Shown: piece after piece, positions 1 through 11,826 of the stretch | Layout: each line of letters begins with the position of its first letter | Position numbering within the stretch: position 1 is the stretch's first letter | Source of the DNA: Lycorma delicatula | Taxonomy: Eukaryota > Arthropoda > Insecta > Hemiptera > Fulgoridae | Reading direction: 5' to 3' | DNA length: 64,000 nt | Assembly (NCBI RefSeq): GCF_047948215.1 | Contig: NC_134462.1 | Coordinates: 114,899,937-114,963,936 of the forward strand | The notes under the pieces: model-generated | Seen by the model: the letters and a program-made list of their open reading frames with translations, nothing else | What the model was told of the DNA's origin: nothing | Database searches by the model: none | Made by a program: the position numbers and the translations under genes

Positions 1-1314
1 ATATTAATGGAGATGGTTACTTTATTTTAATTCAAATGTTGATTAGTTTTTCTATTAAAAAATAAAAATGATACAAAATGCAATGTCATGCTCATTTAAT
101 TACATATGAAGCACAATTAATTAATAATGAAGATATCATCTAGTGTATAATATTTATCATACAGAACTGATAAAAAAAAAATACTAATGACTTTTTTATT
201 AGATTTCTTTTTATGTTCGAGGGTAAGAAACAGAAGGGAAGGGGAAATTTTATTTCATATACAGATGTAGTTATATGAAATGGGTTTAGTGATTAAAAGT
301 GAGGCGTGAATCGACATATGGTATTACACATTAATAATACAATAATAATAACAACAATGCGTTTCGTTGATGACACACGTCATCATAATGATCAACGAAA
401 CATCAACATCATTATTATCATAAGATAAGAATATTATTTATTAAAAAAAAAGATTGTACTGAATGGTAGATTTTTGGAAGGGAAATATAGACGTTCAAGG
501 AATAAAAAAAAGAAGGAATTCGGTTGATTAAAGAATCAAAAATCTTTTCATAACAATGATATTGGTTTAAAAGAGTAGTGCACTATATACAGAACATACG
601 AGTACAGAGAACCAATAACTATATGAGTACCGTATTACCGATAGTGCAAACACTTTTATTTCCATCAAAAAATAAACACCCCCTGATGATTGTGATGCAT
701 GATTTTTTTTTCTTAGTTGAGCTGATATATAATAAAAGAAAGAAAGAGACAGAGATGGTGAGAACGAAAAAGAAATACGATGACGACGACTTCTGATCCA
801 TTCAGACACCCATTCATCTAAAGCAAGAGTACCGTAAGAACAATGGCGTTAGACGCGGGGTGCCAATGACTCAGAACGGCCGAACCCTCTTCAATAAGAC
901 TTATCCATTCCCCGTCCCCCTTTTGAACAATTCCCTGGCCTCCGACAACTTTCCTTCGGTTAAAACTACCACTATTCACTTACATTTCTATTCTAAAGGC
1001 CTAACGCCAAGTGTTAAATTACATAGGGACTTATGTTTCTTTAATCAATATCACGCCGCATCGAGTAATCATATCACATACACACGCACGTGTACACGCG
1101 TACATAAAAGTATATATTACGAAACTTCGATTTTCGAATCCATTTAATTGCGATCTTATAGTGGTTCATACGTAATACACCATAACTGAACTGTATAATA
1201 CAAAGTAGAGCTTTTTAATGGATATTATTAAGAATGGAGGATTGAAGAAATACTTTGCCGCCGAATATTTCAGTCATTTTTCTAAATATTATGATTATTA
1301 AAAACGTAATTAAA
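1..1314. other. AT-rich unassigned DNA
   Basis: No gene is recognised. The stretch is AT-rich with short A and T runs. Positions about 790-1110 are GC-richer, and a 95-codon frame is open on the plus strand at 860-1147, but it begins in a GTG context, matches no family I know and has no splice-like borders. It is probably non-coding. A short cruciform-forming sequence is listed separately. Confidence 0.5.
361..401. repeat. Short inverted repeat, cruciform-forming
   Basis: The 11-bp arm gtttcgttgat at 361-371 has its exact reverse complement at 391-401. A second short pair (gatga/tcatc) is nested inside. No run of T follows, and terminator logic does not apply in this genome. It may be a degraded end of a small transposon or a chance palindrome. 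Confidence 0.6.
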
Positions 1315-2441
1315 AATCTGATGTGGACACCGAATGAGTTCCTTGTATGCCTTTTTTTTTCGTAGAGGAAAAAGCTCTGCCAGCCGCCGCCATGCCCGCT
1401 CTGACGGCAAGTGCGGGGCTCTCACCCGCTAAAATACCTCCCCCTGTAGTCACGCAGGGGACAGACCTAATCCACATTGTATGTACACAGCCCCTGCGCA
1501 ACCACCCGGGCGCTCTTGTCACCGAAATAAAATAGCCAGAGCGATGTCCCCAGTGGATCTTCGGCAAACGACGACTCCGAGGATCCACCGCCGATCACCC
1601 CCAAAGGCTGGCCGCTTATAGCCGTCCGGCATCGGTCTCTCCGCCTCAGGTCAACTGCAGTCTTCCAGTCTGCCTGCCACTCTCCACGGCTGCCTTGTTT
1701 CTAATTATGGCTGACACCGCAGTCCTCACTTTCGTCCAAGCATCTCTGTCGGGCAACATCACACTTACATTATCCAAGTTTACTGCGCCGTTGTTCATCA
1801 TGTATGCCTATTAAATTATATATACACATTTTTAACAGTACATAAAATTTTATTTCATTAATAACTTCTACTTTTTTTCACATATATATATTTTTTAATA
1901 TTATTATTGAATTCTTATTTCTTGTAAAACTTTTTACAATCACAGGTTAGTTTTTATTAAATCAATATATGTAAATTCAAAAAAGGAAATGAAGTCGAAT
2001 TCGAACCGATGTGCTATCCCCGTCTAAGAAATATTTCACTGATTAAAACTTTATTTGCCTATAACTCTCGAACCAATGAAAATAAGTACCATTTATGATA
2101 TATTGTTGAAGAGCTCTAAATGAGGGCTTAGTACTGCAGTTTAGAAAAAATTCAAAATCCTAATTTTTGGATTTTGGGCTTTTTTGGACATTTTTGGTGA
2201 AGTTAATTGCAATCAAAAGGGTAGGTGCTCAACTAGATTCAAAACAGTTCTAAATTCAAAATTTCAACATCCTACGGCTAATCGTTTTTGAGTTATACGA
2301 GATATACGTACATATAGATGTCACGTCGAAACTGGTCAAAATGGATTCAGGGATGGTAAAAATTAATATTTCCGTTGAAATCTGAAAAAATAAATTTTTC
2401 GCGATCACAATACTTCTTTTACTTCGTACAAGGAAGTAAAA
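1315..2441 (+). repeat. Rep1 copy A, split by a LINE insertion
   Basis: This is one of eight copies of a dispersed repeat, defined here by comparing positions within the window. The 5' part (1315-1351) begins aatctgatgtggacacc and carries the end motif ttccttgtatgcc. The body resumes at 1801 and ends at the matching inverted motif tacaaggaagtaaaa. Between the two pieces sits a LINE 3' end flanked by an 8-bp duplication, so Rep1 was present before that LINE arrived. No reading frame is conserved between copies. It is likely a non-autonomous element with short inverted ends (acttccttgtacg/cgtacaaggaagt). Confidence 0.85.
1352..1800 (-). mobile_element. 5'-truncated R1-like LINE 3' end in Rep1
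   Basis: A GC-rich insertion is flanked by the duplication tgtatgcc (1344-1351 and 1801-1808). On the minus strand it ends in an A run (T run at 1352-1360 on plus), which is the expected 3' end of a retroposed LINE. The first 51 codons on the minus strand, down to a TGA at 1646-1648, read as the C-terminal tail of an R1/LOA-like polymerase protein (motif LPDRDAWTKVRTAVSAI, then basic residues). The rest, 1361-1645, is GC-rich 3' untranslated sequence. The 5' end was truncated on insertion. Clade is inferred from the tail pattern only. Confidence 0.7.
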
Positions 2442-4693
2442 ATTATATATAAAAAAAAACAAAACATTTTTTTAATACTTGAATGTGAATAATGAAATTT
2501 TATCAGTTTATCTGTATACAAAAATGTTATAAGAGAATTTTCAAAACTAAGTAAACGCTTTTATTCATTTTTTAACCCTACAATCAAATTTTTTTATTCA
2601 TAATGTGTGGTCTAAGAAAAACTACTTTTGAAAAAAAAAATTAGTTCTAAAAAAATTGTTATTTATTCATAACAATGTACAGTTTATAGTGTTTTACATC
2701 GTTTTTATTCGTTATAATCTCTATTCGGTCAGTATCGTTAAAACAAATTTTCCCACAAAATTTCATTATATTTATTTGTGTCTTTAAATTTATTGAAGAA
2801 AACAATTACAATACGCAAGGTTATTCAACTAAACCGTCTGGCTATGAGATACGAAATTTTAATTTACCCATTTTAAAAAAAAAAAAAAATTATTAAAAAA
2901 TCTATTATATCCATTTGCTATTTAATGCTGATTTTATCTGTCGTATACTTTTAGTGGAACTGGTAAAGAAGTTTTATCATATTGAAGTAACTAAGATGTA
3001 TCGAACAATTTAACTCTTTAGCTTATCGGAAATATTAATAAACAAAAATATTGATATACAAGTAACTGCAGAAATGGTGGAAAAATTAATTGAAAATTAA
3101 TTTTCATTGAAAAGAATCGAATGATTCTATCACGTGGTAACAAATGAAGATTCAAAAAATCCTACGGTTACTAAATGCAAGAAAGAGCGGAAAAGAAAGT
3201 GAAAACAGGTGATAGTAAAAATAATGTAAATAAGACAAAATTGTCGATTATAACCAGATGACGCTCTCGAAAGACAAATGGTGAGAACATTCGAAAATAG
3301 ATTTGATATATCAATGGATATTTTATGATATTTCAATAGTGTAACTCGGTTACAGTAAAGCTAACGCTATTCTAATACGCAGAATATTATATAACAGTGC
3401 ATCAACATTTTGAAATCAAAATAACTTTATTTTCCTTTATTTTATGAAAGGTTTTTTATACGGACAGGTTTTTTAGTTCAGTATTGACCATTAAACTTAT
3501 TAAAGCCGATCGAACGTCTCCATCGAGATAAAACTATGATAACTTTACTATGTGGTTATAAAAATGAATTGCTTGAAACAATTTAAAACGCATTACTACA
3601 AATGTATAAATTATATGTTTGTTACGATTCACCATTATTTAATCTTTTTGAATAATATCTGTGGAATATTGATATCAGTCAATGAATAAATTTTACAGTT
3701 TTTGTTATGTATTACATTTCAAAACTTACAGTGTATAAAAGGTTAGTGTTGTTAAGTATTGAATAAATACATCATGATGAAGTTATTTGTAAATAACCAA
3801 AAAAATTCTGTATTAAAATATACTGTTATTATTTTTTCTTAAAATCTGTTTGAAAATTAATCTATGCTATTATATAAAGAAGAAGAGGGTTTTTCATTGT
3901 TCGGGATAAACAAAAATAAATTACCCGATCAATTGGAACAAAATTTTAACCTGTTTCTTGGCGTAACTGAGAAATTTTTAGATATCTTCATCTCAAAGCA
4001 GTGCCGGTTGAAGCACAAACTTCACCGAATTCAATTAATGAAGTGTGAACTGCGAGTGTCTATCACTGTATGAGCTGGTTTTTAACTGAATGATTATGAA
4101 TATCTATAACCCAATTTCTAGATTTTTTGAAATTTCGAGATTCAAGGGTTAAAAGTGACCTTTGTATTTTTTTTTTGAAACTGTATTTTTTAATTTCTCG
4201 ATCACAAATGAAGAAATCAACCTGAAGTTTGGTGAATGTAATCTTCATGTCATTGTTGCAATTTCTACATTTTTGAAATTCGACCTTGAAAGGTGATGAA
4301 GAAAAATAACAAAAAATTTGAACAATGATTTTAAATTTTCCCAAGTCTCGACTATAATAAACGATATATTCAGTAGAGTTGGGCTTTCAAATACTCTTCA
4401 GATAAATATTTAAAAATCATTTATGGGTTTTTTTAATTCCGATTTTTTTTTAACGGGCCCGAAGGTATACGGCGTTGCGGTTCAACCAGCACAGCCACTG
4501 CCACCGTTACTGTACGTGTGACTTGGTGCACCTGCCTCCGGTTACTTGACTAAAACCATCAAACAAAAGTTTTATGGGAAATGCAAGTAACCATATAGCG
4601 CGGGTGAAACTGCAATAGGGAACTAGTTTTATTACAATGATCAGGGAATAAAACATATTAAGCTTTTACTGTATCATCCATAGTAATAATGCT

Positions 4694-4698
<5 letters not shown>
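2442..4698. other. AT-rich unassigned DNA
   Basis: No gene is recognised. It contains long A and T runs and several short open frames (for example 69 codons at 3864-4073 plus and 93 at 4063-4344 minus) without recognisable motifs. A GC-richer patch at about 4455-4570 stands out but shows no convincing splice borders or protein similarity in any frame. Confidence 0.5.

Positions 4699-4728
<30 letters not shown>
4699..4728. repeat. (TA)n microsatellite
   Basis: Fifteen perfect TA units, followed by a purine-rich aga/gagag stretch. Confidence 0.95.
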
Positions 4729-4731
<3 letters not shown>

Positions 4732-5111
4732 AGGGAGCGAGAGATATGTTTAAATAAATAATAAATTAAAAAAATATGATGTGAACACTACCTGACTTTC
4801 TTATACGCAGATTGAATTACATATACACATTCTTTGCTGCACTTCCTTTAAACTTATTTGATTTGAAAGTAGATACGATCCTGCAATTCTTTAATAAGGT
4901 GGACAGCTACACAAATGTTAAAATATTAGTTGTTAAAATCAAATATTTATAAAATTATTAATTCAACAATCTAACCTGAAATATTAGAATAAAGTAAAAG
5001 TGCCTTTATTACTCTTTAAATAAATTTATGCCTTATGTTTATCTATTACTACATTTTTTAAATTATTATGATGTAATCATCAAAAAAATGAAAAATAAAA
5101 ACGAATAATAT
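4729..5111. other. AT-rich unassigned DNA
   Basis: No gene or repeat family is recognised. There are only short A/T-rich frames. Confidence 0.5.
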
Positions 5112-5362
5112 CCACAGACCGAAACCGGCATACTCGCAGCCCTCTGCTGCAGCCGGATCATTCTTCCTTTTTCTAGGTTTACTCAGTAGCCGCTCCGCAC
5201 GCTTGATCTCCTCGACCGCTACTTCCACAAGACTGTCACTTTCACAACTCTCTGACTCAACCTCACGGATGATAACCAAGGAGGGCCTCCCCCAACCGGA
5301 GTGAAAATCTCACCTGGAGAACGGGGGGGCATCTCAGGGCTGATATTGTTCAGCCATAGTCC
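5112..5362 (-). pseudogene. LINE ORF1 (gag-like) N-terminal fragment
   Basis: A GC-rich island on the minus strand starts with ATG at 5357, only four bases (gact) after a GG that follows a T run (A run on plus). The frame has stops at codons 8 and 16, then stays open through an acidic stretch (REVESESCESDS) and a charged helix-like stretch (VEEIKRAERLLSKPRKRKN), and ends where the island meets AT-rich DNA near 5112. The composition fits the N-terminus of a non-LTR retrotransposon gag-like protein; no zinc knuckle is present because only the 5' part is here. A second fragment with the same start context lies at 5961. The identity of the parent element is inferred. Confidence 0.4.
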
Positions 5363-5366
5363 AAAA

Positions 5367-5400
<34 letters not shown>

Positions 5401-5402
5401 TA
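5363..5402. repeat. A run followed by (TA)n
   Basis: About 22 A residues are followed by roughly nine TA units. The A run abuts the gag-like fragment. It could be a poly(A) tail of something on the plus strand, or part of a T-rich leader of the minus-strand element. Confidence 0.85.
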
Positions 5403-5660
5403 AATAAACGAAATCAGTTAATTAATTTAAATCGGTCAATGATTCAAATTAATTCAATCAACCAAGCGTCCGATTAACAAGAATACCCGGAAAACACAAA
5501 AAGAGAGAAGTATTTAAGTATAAAGAAAATCTCAAGATTAAAACGTTAATAAAACAATACTGCGAGAGGGAATTTATTTCTCAAAATTTCCATGCTTGAA
5601 ACAGTGACATAAAAATTAAAATTTTTCTAAGTCTATAAACATGTAAAGTTCGAGTTAGGT
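5403..5660. other. AT-rich unassigned DNA
   Basis: Short AT-rich spacer before the SINE; nothing recognised. Confidence 0.5.
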
Positions 5661-5673
5661 AAATCCCTAACTC

Positions 5674-5839
5674 GGCCGGCCTCTGTGGCGCGAGTGATAG
5701 CGGTCTCGACTTTTCACCCTGAGGTCCCGAGTTCGAATCCCGGTCAGGCATGCCATTTTCACACACGCTACAAAATCGTGCATCACATCCTCTGAAGGAA
5801 TACCTAACAGTGGTCCCGAAGATTAAACAGGAAAAAAGG
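5674..5839 (+). mobile_element. tRNA-derived SINE, type 1, complete copy
   Basis: A 166-bp element is flanked by a 13-bp duplication with one mismatch (aaatccctaactc at 5661-5673, aagtccctaactc at 5840-5852). The head has tRNA-like pol III promoter boxes: an A-box-like tggcgcgagtgatag and a B box gttcgaatcc at 5731-5740. The acceptor ends do not pair, so it is not a tRNA gene. The tail runs cctctgaaggaatacctaac ... aaacagg and ends A-rich. The same tail occurs in type 2 SINEs here, which suggests a shared LINE-derived 3' end. Confidence 0.88.
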
Positions 5840-5960
5840 AAGTCCCTAACTCAAACGTAAACAAACCGAAAAAACGTAATATAACCAGCTTGATTATATT
5901 GAGCTTGTTTACATTAGTTGGTTAGTTTTGTTTCATTTTAGAATTCTTTTCTTTAATCTA

Positions 5961-6068
5961 TTTTTTTTTTTTTTTTGGACTATGACCGAACCAGATCGGT
6001 CCGGGGGCGCTTCCTCACCGGTTGGAGAGGATTTGGGGGATTTTGTGAAATATACCCCTATCCCTTAA
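5961..6068 (+). pseudogene. Second gag-like 5' fragment
   Basis: A run of 16 T residues at 5961-5976 is followed by ggactatg, the same start context as the minus-strand fragment at 5357. The ATG at 5982 opens 28 codons (motif SSPVGEDLGDF) ending in TAA at 6066-6068, where the sequence has already become AT-rich. It is probably the 5' tip of a related retrotransposon. Its length is too short to name a family. Confidence 0.35.
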
Positions 6069-6145
6069 AACAGTTGACTTTAAACTTTGCAACTTCAAAT
6101 ATCTTAATAACTTAATGTATTAAGATTAACTTTAATCTTTAAATG

Positions 6146-6627
6146 TTTGATGCAGCTCTCCAAGATTCCCTACCTAGTGCTAGTCTTTTCATTTCAGTAT
6201 ACCCTCTACATCCTACATCCCTAACGATTTGTTTTACATATTCCAAACGTGGCCTGCCTACACAATTTTTTCCTTCTACCTGTCCTTCCAATATTTAAGC
6301 GACTATTCCAGGATGCCTTAGTATGTGGCCTATAAGTCTGTCTCTTCTTTAAACTCTATTTTTCCAAATGCTTCTTTCTTCATCTTTTTGCGGCAACACC
6401 TCTTCATTTGTCACTTTATCCACCCATCTGATTTTTAACATTTTCCTATAGCACCACATTTCAAAAGCTTCTAATCTTTTCTTCTCAGATACTCCGATTG
6501 TCCAAGTTTCACTTCCATATAAAGCGACACTCCAAACATACACTTTCAAAAATCTTTTCCTGACATTTAAATTAATTTTTGATGTAAACAAATTATATTT
6601 CTTACTGAAATCAGTAATATCATACAA
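6146..6627 (-). pseudogene. RTE-like LINE C-terminal fragment
   Basis: On the minus strand the frame 6349-6627 encodes the region after the RT domain of an RTE-like endonuclease/reverse transcriptase: SKKYNLFTSKINLNVRKRF, then LYGSETWTIG, KKRLEAFEMWCYRKMLKIRW and VTNEEVL. Similarity to the longer copy at 42,345-43,214 continues in shifted frames down to about 6146 (GRPRLEYVKQI and MKRLA regions). It is 5'-truncated and frameshifted, and I see no clear A tail or target duplication. Confidence 0.8.
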
Positions 6628-9600
6628 TAATAATTATTATTATTCATTAATTACCATTTTTCTTTTTTTTATCCCTCATACATTTACCAGTATGAATAAT
6701 TTAATAATAATCATTTAGTAATTCATTACTTTTATTACTTAAAATCGAATTGGATATCTTACCTACACTAATTTTATTGATTTTCTAGTTCTGTGCTGCT
6801 CTAGTATTCTCCTGAAATTCCTCTTAAACGCTCTTTTTAAAACACAAGAACCTGTGATGAAGTGCAAAACACACCGTCGTACTTATTATCTGATATTACA
6901 CCACAAAAATATTTCATTGTAAAAGTGTTACTAAATCTACTTACCACAAAAACAGAATGATATAAAAAAAATGGTGAATTAATACCAACCCTTCGAAAAA
7001 CACTTACAGTGTGAAGGTATTCCTCAAAAAACAACTTTATGCCCCGAATCCGAAAAAATAAATTTGACATACAAAGAAACTGAATCTTATTTGCTATTCA
7101 CAAACTTCTCTAAAACAAAATTATTTGTTTCAAAAGCAAAAAAAATAATTTAATAAATTAAGTCGTGCAAAAATTTGAAAAATACTACAAAAATTCACTC
7201 GCTCTGCAACTGTTTCAATTAAAAAATAACAAATAGCAAAAAATGTTACTCTAAATAGATATTGCTCTTTAACGATTCAGAAGCTTGCTTGTTTTTTTCG
7301 TGTTTTTTTTGTAAACAAATTGTTATATTTTGAAAAAAAACCCCTGGTGAATGAATTTTTATAATATTTTTCAAGTTTTTGCACTATCAATTTTTCTAAA
7401 TATCTTTTCTCTGCGTCTGAAGCAATTGGAGAGGTTTGAGTATAGTAGATAGTATTCGGTTTATTTGTATATCAATTTTATCGGATTTGGGGTAAACAAT
7501 TGTTTATTTGAGAGATATTTTTTCACACTGTAAATGTTTTTCTAAGGGTTGGTATTATTCACTAATTCTTTTATATCATTCTGTTTTTGCGGTAAGAAAA
7601 TTCACTAACCCCCTCATCATTCAAATGTTTTTTTTGAGGTTGTGGTATCAGTTATTTTTGTTTTATCTTATTAAAATGTATGTTGATATTTCTTTTCTCA
7701 AAAAAAAAAAATATAGGCATCTCTTGAATTTCTTGCTCATCTTTTTTTTATGAATTCTTAAATCGTTTATGCGACTGCAATTCAAATTCTATTATATTTA
7801 TAAACATAATTTATTAAATAGTTTATTCATAACCTTTTGAATATACATATATCCTAATATTTTCTGAACCCTGATAGACTGTCCATGAAGAAACATAGAC
7901 GAAACGTATTTCTGCTTGCTGTCTGAAGAGAAGAAACAAAAAGGGCGTTTCATTTTAGATGATGAGAAAACAATAAAAATATGTGAACGTGTGAATCAAT
8001 GAACATTTAATAGTGAAAATAGCTTTTATATAAAGAGAAGTGCATAATAAAGCGATGTTACAGGTTATCACGTTAGCGTATGTTTTTTTAGCGGACAAAA
8101 AGTCGCAACCTTTCATAAGAGGCTTAACTACTTTTGTAAACACTTTCCGTTTTTCGTTTTCTTGTGTTTTTTCTCCCTTGTTTGCGTTTATGGAAAGGAG
8201 ATTCAATCTACTCCTAAACGGAGAGTCTTCATTATCATGTGTATTATCTATTTCGTTGATGTTGTCTACCCTACTAGGTAAATCAATAAACCGTTGGTTT
8301 ACGATACCCTATCTGGGTTAAACAATAGTATCGTCTTAATTACCCAGAAAATACTTTATTGTATCTACTTCATTATTAACTCTCATTATAAAGTAGGTGA
8401 AATATTGGTATATTACAAAATTTAACACTTTTCAAATGATCAAAATAAATTTCATGTAAAAAAGATGCCATTTCTAACGCTAGGAGCATTTAAAAATTTA
8501 TTAATAATAATACTCCAAGGATTATACAATATTTAGAGTAACAAACAAATCAGAAAGATAGTAATTTTTGAAAACAAACAATTTTAAATTAAATTAAAAA
8601 AAAAATAACAGATAACTTGAAAATATAAAATTACATTCTAATGTAATTATATAACAGCACAATATATATACAGCACATATTACATAACAGCATAACATTA
8701 CTGTATCGAGATACCCTATTTTTATCAAGTACGAGTGCAACCTTCTAGAAATAAAATGAAATTTCATTAAATTTCCATTAGTACAAAATTTTAATATAAT
8801 TTTTTTTCAAGTAATTCGTGAACTTTACAAAAAAAAGATCTGATGCGGAATAATAAAAATCTCATTAAGAAAATAATAAATGTTTAATAAGAGAATAAAA
8901 AAATTCAAGTTTACTAAAATATAAATGGAATTTTTTTAATAAAGTATAATATCAGTGTAAGCAACTTAAAAACCCTTAACCTACATCGTTTTATTTCGTA
9001 CGTGAATTTATACTTATCATATTTCCTTGACTTGTTTGATATTAAAATTAAATACAAATAAATGATTTTAATCAGAGGAAATAAAATATAAGTCTTCGTG
9101 ATATTATATTTTAAATAAATTACATCAATTTTTTTACTGTTACAGTTAAAATAAGATTTTTATAAACAACTCTTTGACTGTGGTTATAACATTTCATTTT
9201 AATATTATTTTCTCAACTCCACGATTGCTAAACGTAATTTAAAGTTTTTTTCATATTTTTAATTTATTTACTTTTATAAAATTAAACAAAAAAACAGCTC
9301 ATTAAATGTATATTAATTACATCTAGTTTATATCTGTTGATTAAACAGGAAAAAGAAACAAACATAGATTAAAATACTAAAATAAATAAAAACATACTTA
9401 AAGTTCGTTAAATTATCATCAAGATCTAATAAAATTTATAGGTAAAAATTGTAAATATTATTAAGATAAAACTGTAGTAAAGTGTAAAATTAGTTCAATA
9501 AAACATTTTGTTTCATGATATATAAATAACTTGACAGTAATATAAATTTTATTAAATATTATAAAACGGATTAAAATTTTTGCTATAAAAAATTTATTCC

Positions 9601-9686
9601 AAACTACAACTCACTTGTTTGATATTTTTAATTCAGTTTAGTCCCTAAATTCAGTTATTCAGATAAGTCACTAAATCGAGGTACAT
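6628..9686. other. AT-rich unassigned DNA
   Basis: No gene is recognised in about 3 kb. It includes A/T runs, small frames such as 8040-8321 plus, and a candidate hammerhead-like core at 7871-7904 that is described as a finding. Confidence 0.5.
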
Positions 9687-9689
9687 ATA

Positions 9690-10988
9690 CAGAGTGTCCC
9701 ATATAAAACGCATCCCAACCTTATATTGGTAGGTATTGAAATAATAAAAAGGCATGTGTGAATGTAAATGTAATTTTTATTATTACCATCCATTACCTTA
9801 CATTTAGAGTAAATGTTGGAAGTGGCCGCCATCTTCTTGAATACAAGATTCAATTCTTTTTACAGCGTTTCTTGCAACTTTTTTCAAAGTTTGTGGCTGT
9901 ATATTTAATACAACTTGTTCAACATTGACTTTCAATTGTTCAAGTGTTCGTGGTTTGTTGCTGTATGCTTTTTCTTTGATGCAACCCCATAAAAAAACAT
10001 CCGCCGCAGTCAAATCTGGAGATCTTGGTGGCCACAAGCCTCGACCGATAACACGATTACCAAAGAATTCCTCAACGAAATCAGAAGATGAACCTGCGTA
10101 GTGCAATGTCGAATCGTCATGTTGTAGCCAGCAGTGTCTGTCTTCCTCTTCCAAGAGTGCAGTGAACTGAAATAAAACATCCTGATATCGTTCTGCATTA
10201 ATGGTATACTCGAAAAAAATAGGACCGATTATTTTGTTCCGCGATAATGCGCACCACACGCCCAACTTCTGCGGCTGTAATTGTTTTTCGTGATAAACGT
10301 GGGGATTTTCAGCGCTCCAAATTCTACTGTTTTGGCTGTTTACGTAGCCGTCCAAATGAAACCGTGCTTCATCTGTGAAAAATAACGAATCCATAACATT
10401 AATTCCCTCACGCAGAAATCGACGGAACCGTTGACAATATTGTAGCCGTTTTCCTTTGTCGGGCTCAAGAAGTCGATGAACCGTTTGAATGCGATAAGGT
10501 CGTAATTGTAATCGTTTGGTCGCCCGATGAACAGTTGATTTAGAAAAATTAATTTCAGCAGACAAACGTTTGATCAATTTATTTGGCAAGGCGAGTAATC
10601 GGTCTTTGATTTTAGTGACTGTTTCTGTATTCAACACTGACGCAGATCTTTTGTGTTTCTTGTTATTAACAGAACCGGTTTCTCTAAATTTTGCAACTAA
10701 CCTTAATACTGATGTTTTGTTAGGAGCTGGTACACTTCAACCACTGATTTCGTACTGAAGTACGACTCGACAATGAAAACACGTTCATCTAGCGAAAACA
10801 CCATCTTGTCTCTAGCAATACACTGAACGTTATGATTGCATTGTTGTTACTATCGGTAGTGGTCTACTGCGTCGCCGCGATGTTCAGATTGGACGATTCC
10901 ATTTCAGTAACGAGTAGGGGAGTAAGCTTGACGTTTGAAATTTCATGGATGAGTGATTGATGGGTTGAGTTTTATATGGGACACTCTG
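9690..10988 (-). mobile_element. Complete Tc1/mariner-superfamily transposon
   Basis: A 1299-bp element is flanked by TA on both sides (9688-9689, 10989-10990). The ends are inverted repeats: cagagtgtcccatataaaac at 9690-9709 is matched exactly by the reverse complement at 10969-10988. The single gene inside runs on the minus strand and covers most of the length. TA target duplication, size and the DDE-type transposase all fit the IS630-Tc1-mariner superfamily. Both ends are intact, so it could still be moved in trans although its own gene carries a frameshift. Confidence 0.93.
9804..10804 (-). pseudogene. DDE transposase, N-terminal frameshift
   Basis: It would cut and rejoin the transposon ends in the nucleus. 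The main frame (9804-10637 and upstream to 10727) is open for the whole catalytic part. A TDEARF motif supplies the first Asp, QHDDSTLHY the second, and SPDLTAADVFLWG the third; by my count 38 residues separate the second and third. The consensus of the family has G after the second Asp; here it is a second D. The natural ATG is at 10804 and opens MVFSLDERVF..., a typical start for this insect family, but about a dozen residues are missing near 10,728-10,730 and the frame shifts, so the N-terminal helix-turn-helix is cut from the catalytic part. The C-terminus is intact. Translation of the full protein is not expected without frameshifting. Confidence 0.88.
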
Positions 10989-11025
10989 TATTTATATGAT
11001 ATATGTACTAATAAATTTATATGAT

Positions 11026-11826
11026 GTGCTCCTAGCTGTGGAAAAATTCGTCACCAGGAGACACCCGCAAGGTTCCGTTCTCGGTCCCCTGCTGTGGAAC
11101 CTGGTATTTGATGGGTTTCTGGGATTGACATTCCCAGAAGTGGTCACGGGCCAGGCTTTCGCGGATGACTGTCTCCTTTTAGTTCGTGGTAATTAACGAC
11201 CGCAGCTGGAAGATCGAGCGCAAGCGGCCTTGTCAACCGTGGAGGACTGAACATTGAAAATTTAAAGATTTCTGTGCCCAAGACGAAATTTATGCTTCTC
11301 AAGGGTGCAGATTAATTATCGTTCAGTCGAAACCCCCATATTAAATATAAAGGCTGTGTAATCAGCCGAGTGAGAGTTCATAAGTACCTAGGTGTTTTCT
11401 TTGATGAGAAGTTGATGTTTAGCAACCACATTAGGCAAATAGCGGCGGACGCCGTCTCAGTGATAGACAAACTTAGGAGGATTGCTCGGAAGGACTAATG
11501 GTTGTTTGACCGTCAAATGTACATGTTGTACCGAGATGTCTTCGAAAGCATGATCTCTTACACGGCGTCCGTTTGAGCGCATAGCTTGGATATGAATGGA
11601 GCACTTCTTCAAAATTTAAGGAGTGGCCAGCGAAGACCCTTAATTGTATGCAATGTTGTTTTTAAATAACCTTCTACAAGGCTACCACCGTATTGGGAAA
11701 GGTTCTCCCAATCGATTCAGTGGTGAAAGTTCGGGCAGCCATTTGAAGATTGCGAAGAGGCTGGGAGGCCGTATTTTTGGATGCGGTTTCGGGCCGGGCC
11801 AGTGCCGGAATGGAACGGTGATCACC
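11026..11826 (+). pseudogene. R1-like LINE reverse transcriptase fragment
   Basis: The fragment aligns by eye with 26,365-27,160 of the longer copy. It starts in RT motif B (HPQGSVLGPLLWNLVFD), includes motif C (AFADDCLLL), a stop directly after the motif C region, and then thumb-like sequence in shifting frames (KISVPKTKFMLLKG, HKYLGVF, SNHIRQIAAD). It ends near 11826 with no A tail or 3' UTR, so it is truncated at both ends. It begins only about 35 bp after the DDE transposon. It cannot encode an active enzyme. Confidence 0.85.

Noticed and set aside
860..1147. 95-codon plus-strand frame as a host gene
   Set aside because: Starts at GTG, no family motif, no splice-like borders; only mildly GC-richer than its surroundings.
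4440..4570. GC-rich patch as a promoter or exon
   Set aside because: No frame gives a convincing peptide with splice signals, and no promoter element can be supported from sequence alone.
9804..10758. Plus-strand and short minus-strand frames within the transposon (for example 10,570-10,758)
   Set aside because: They are shadows of the minus-strand transposase in other frames.
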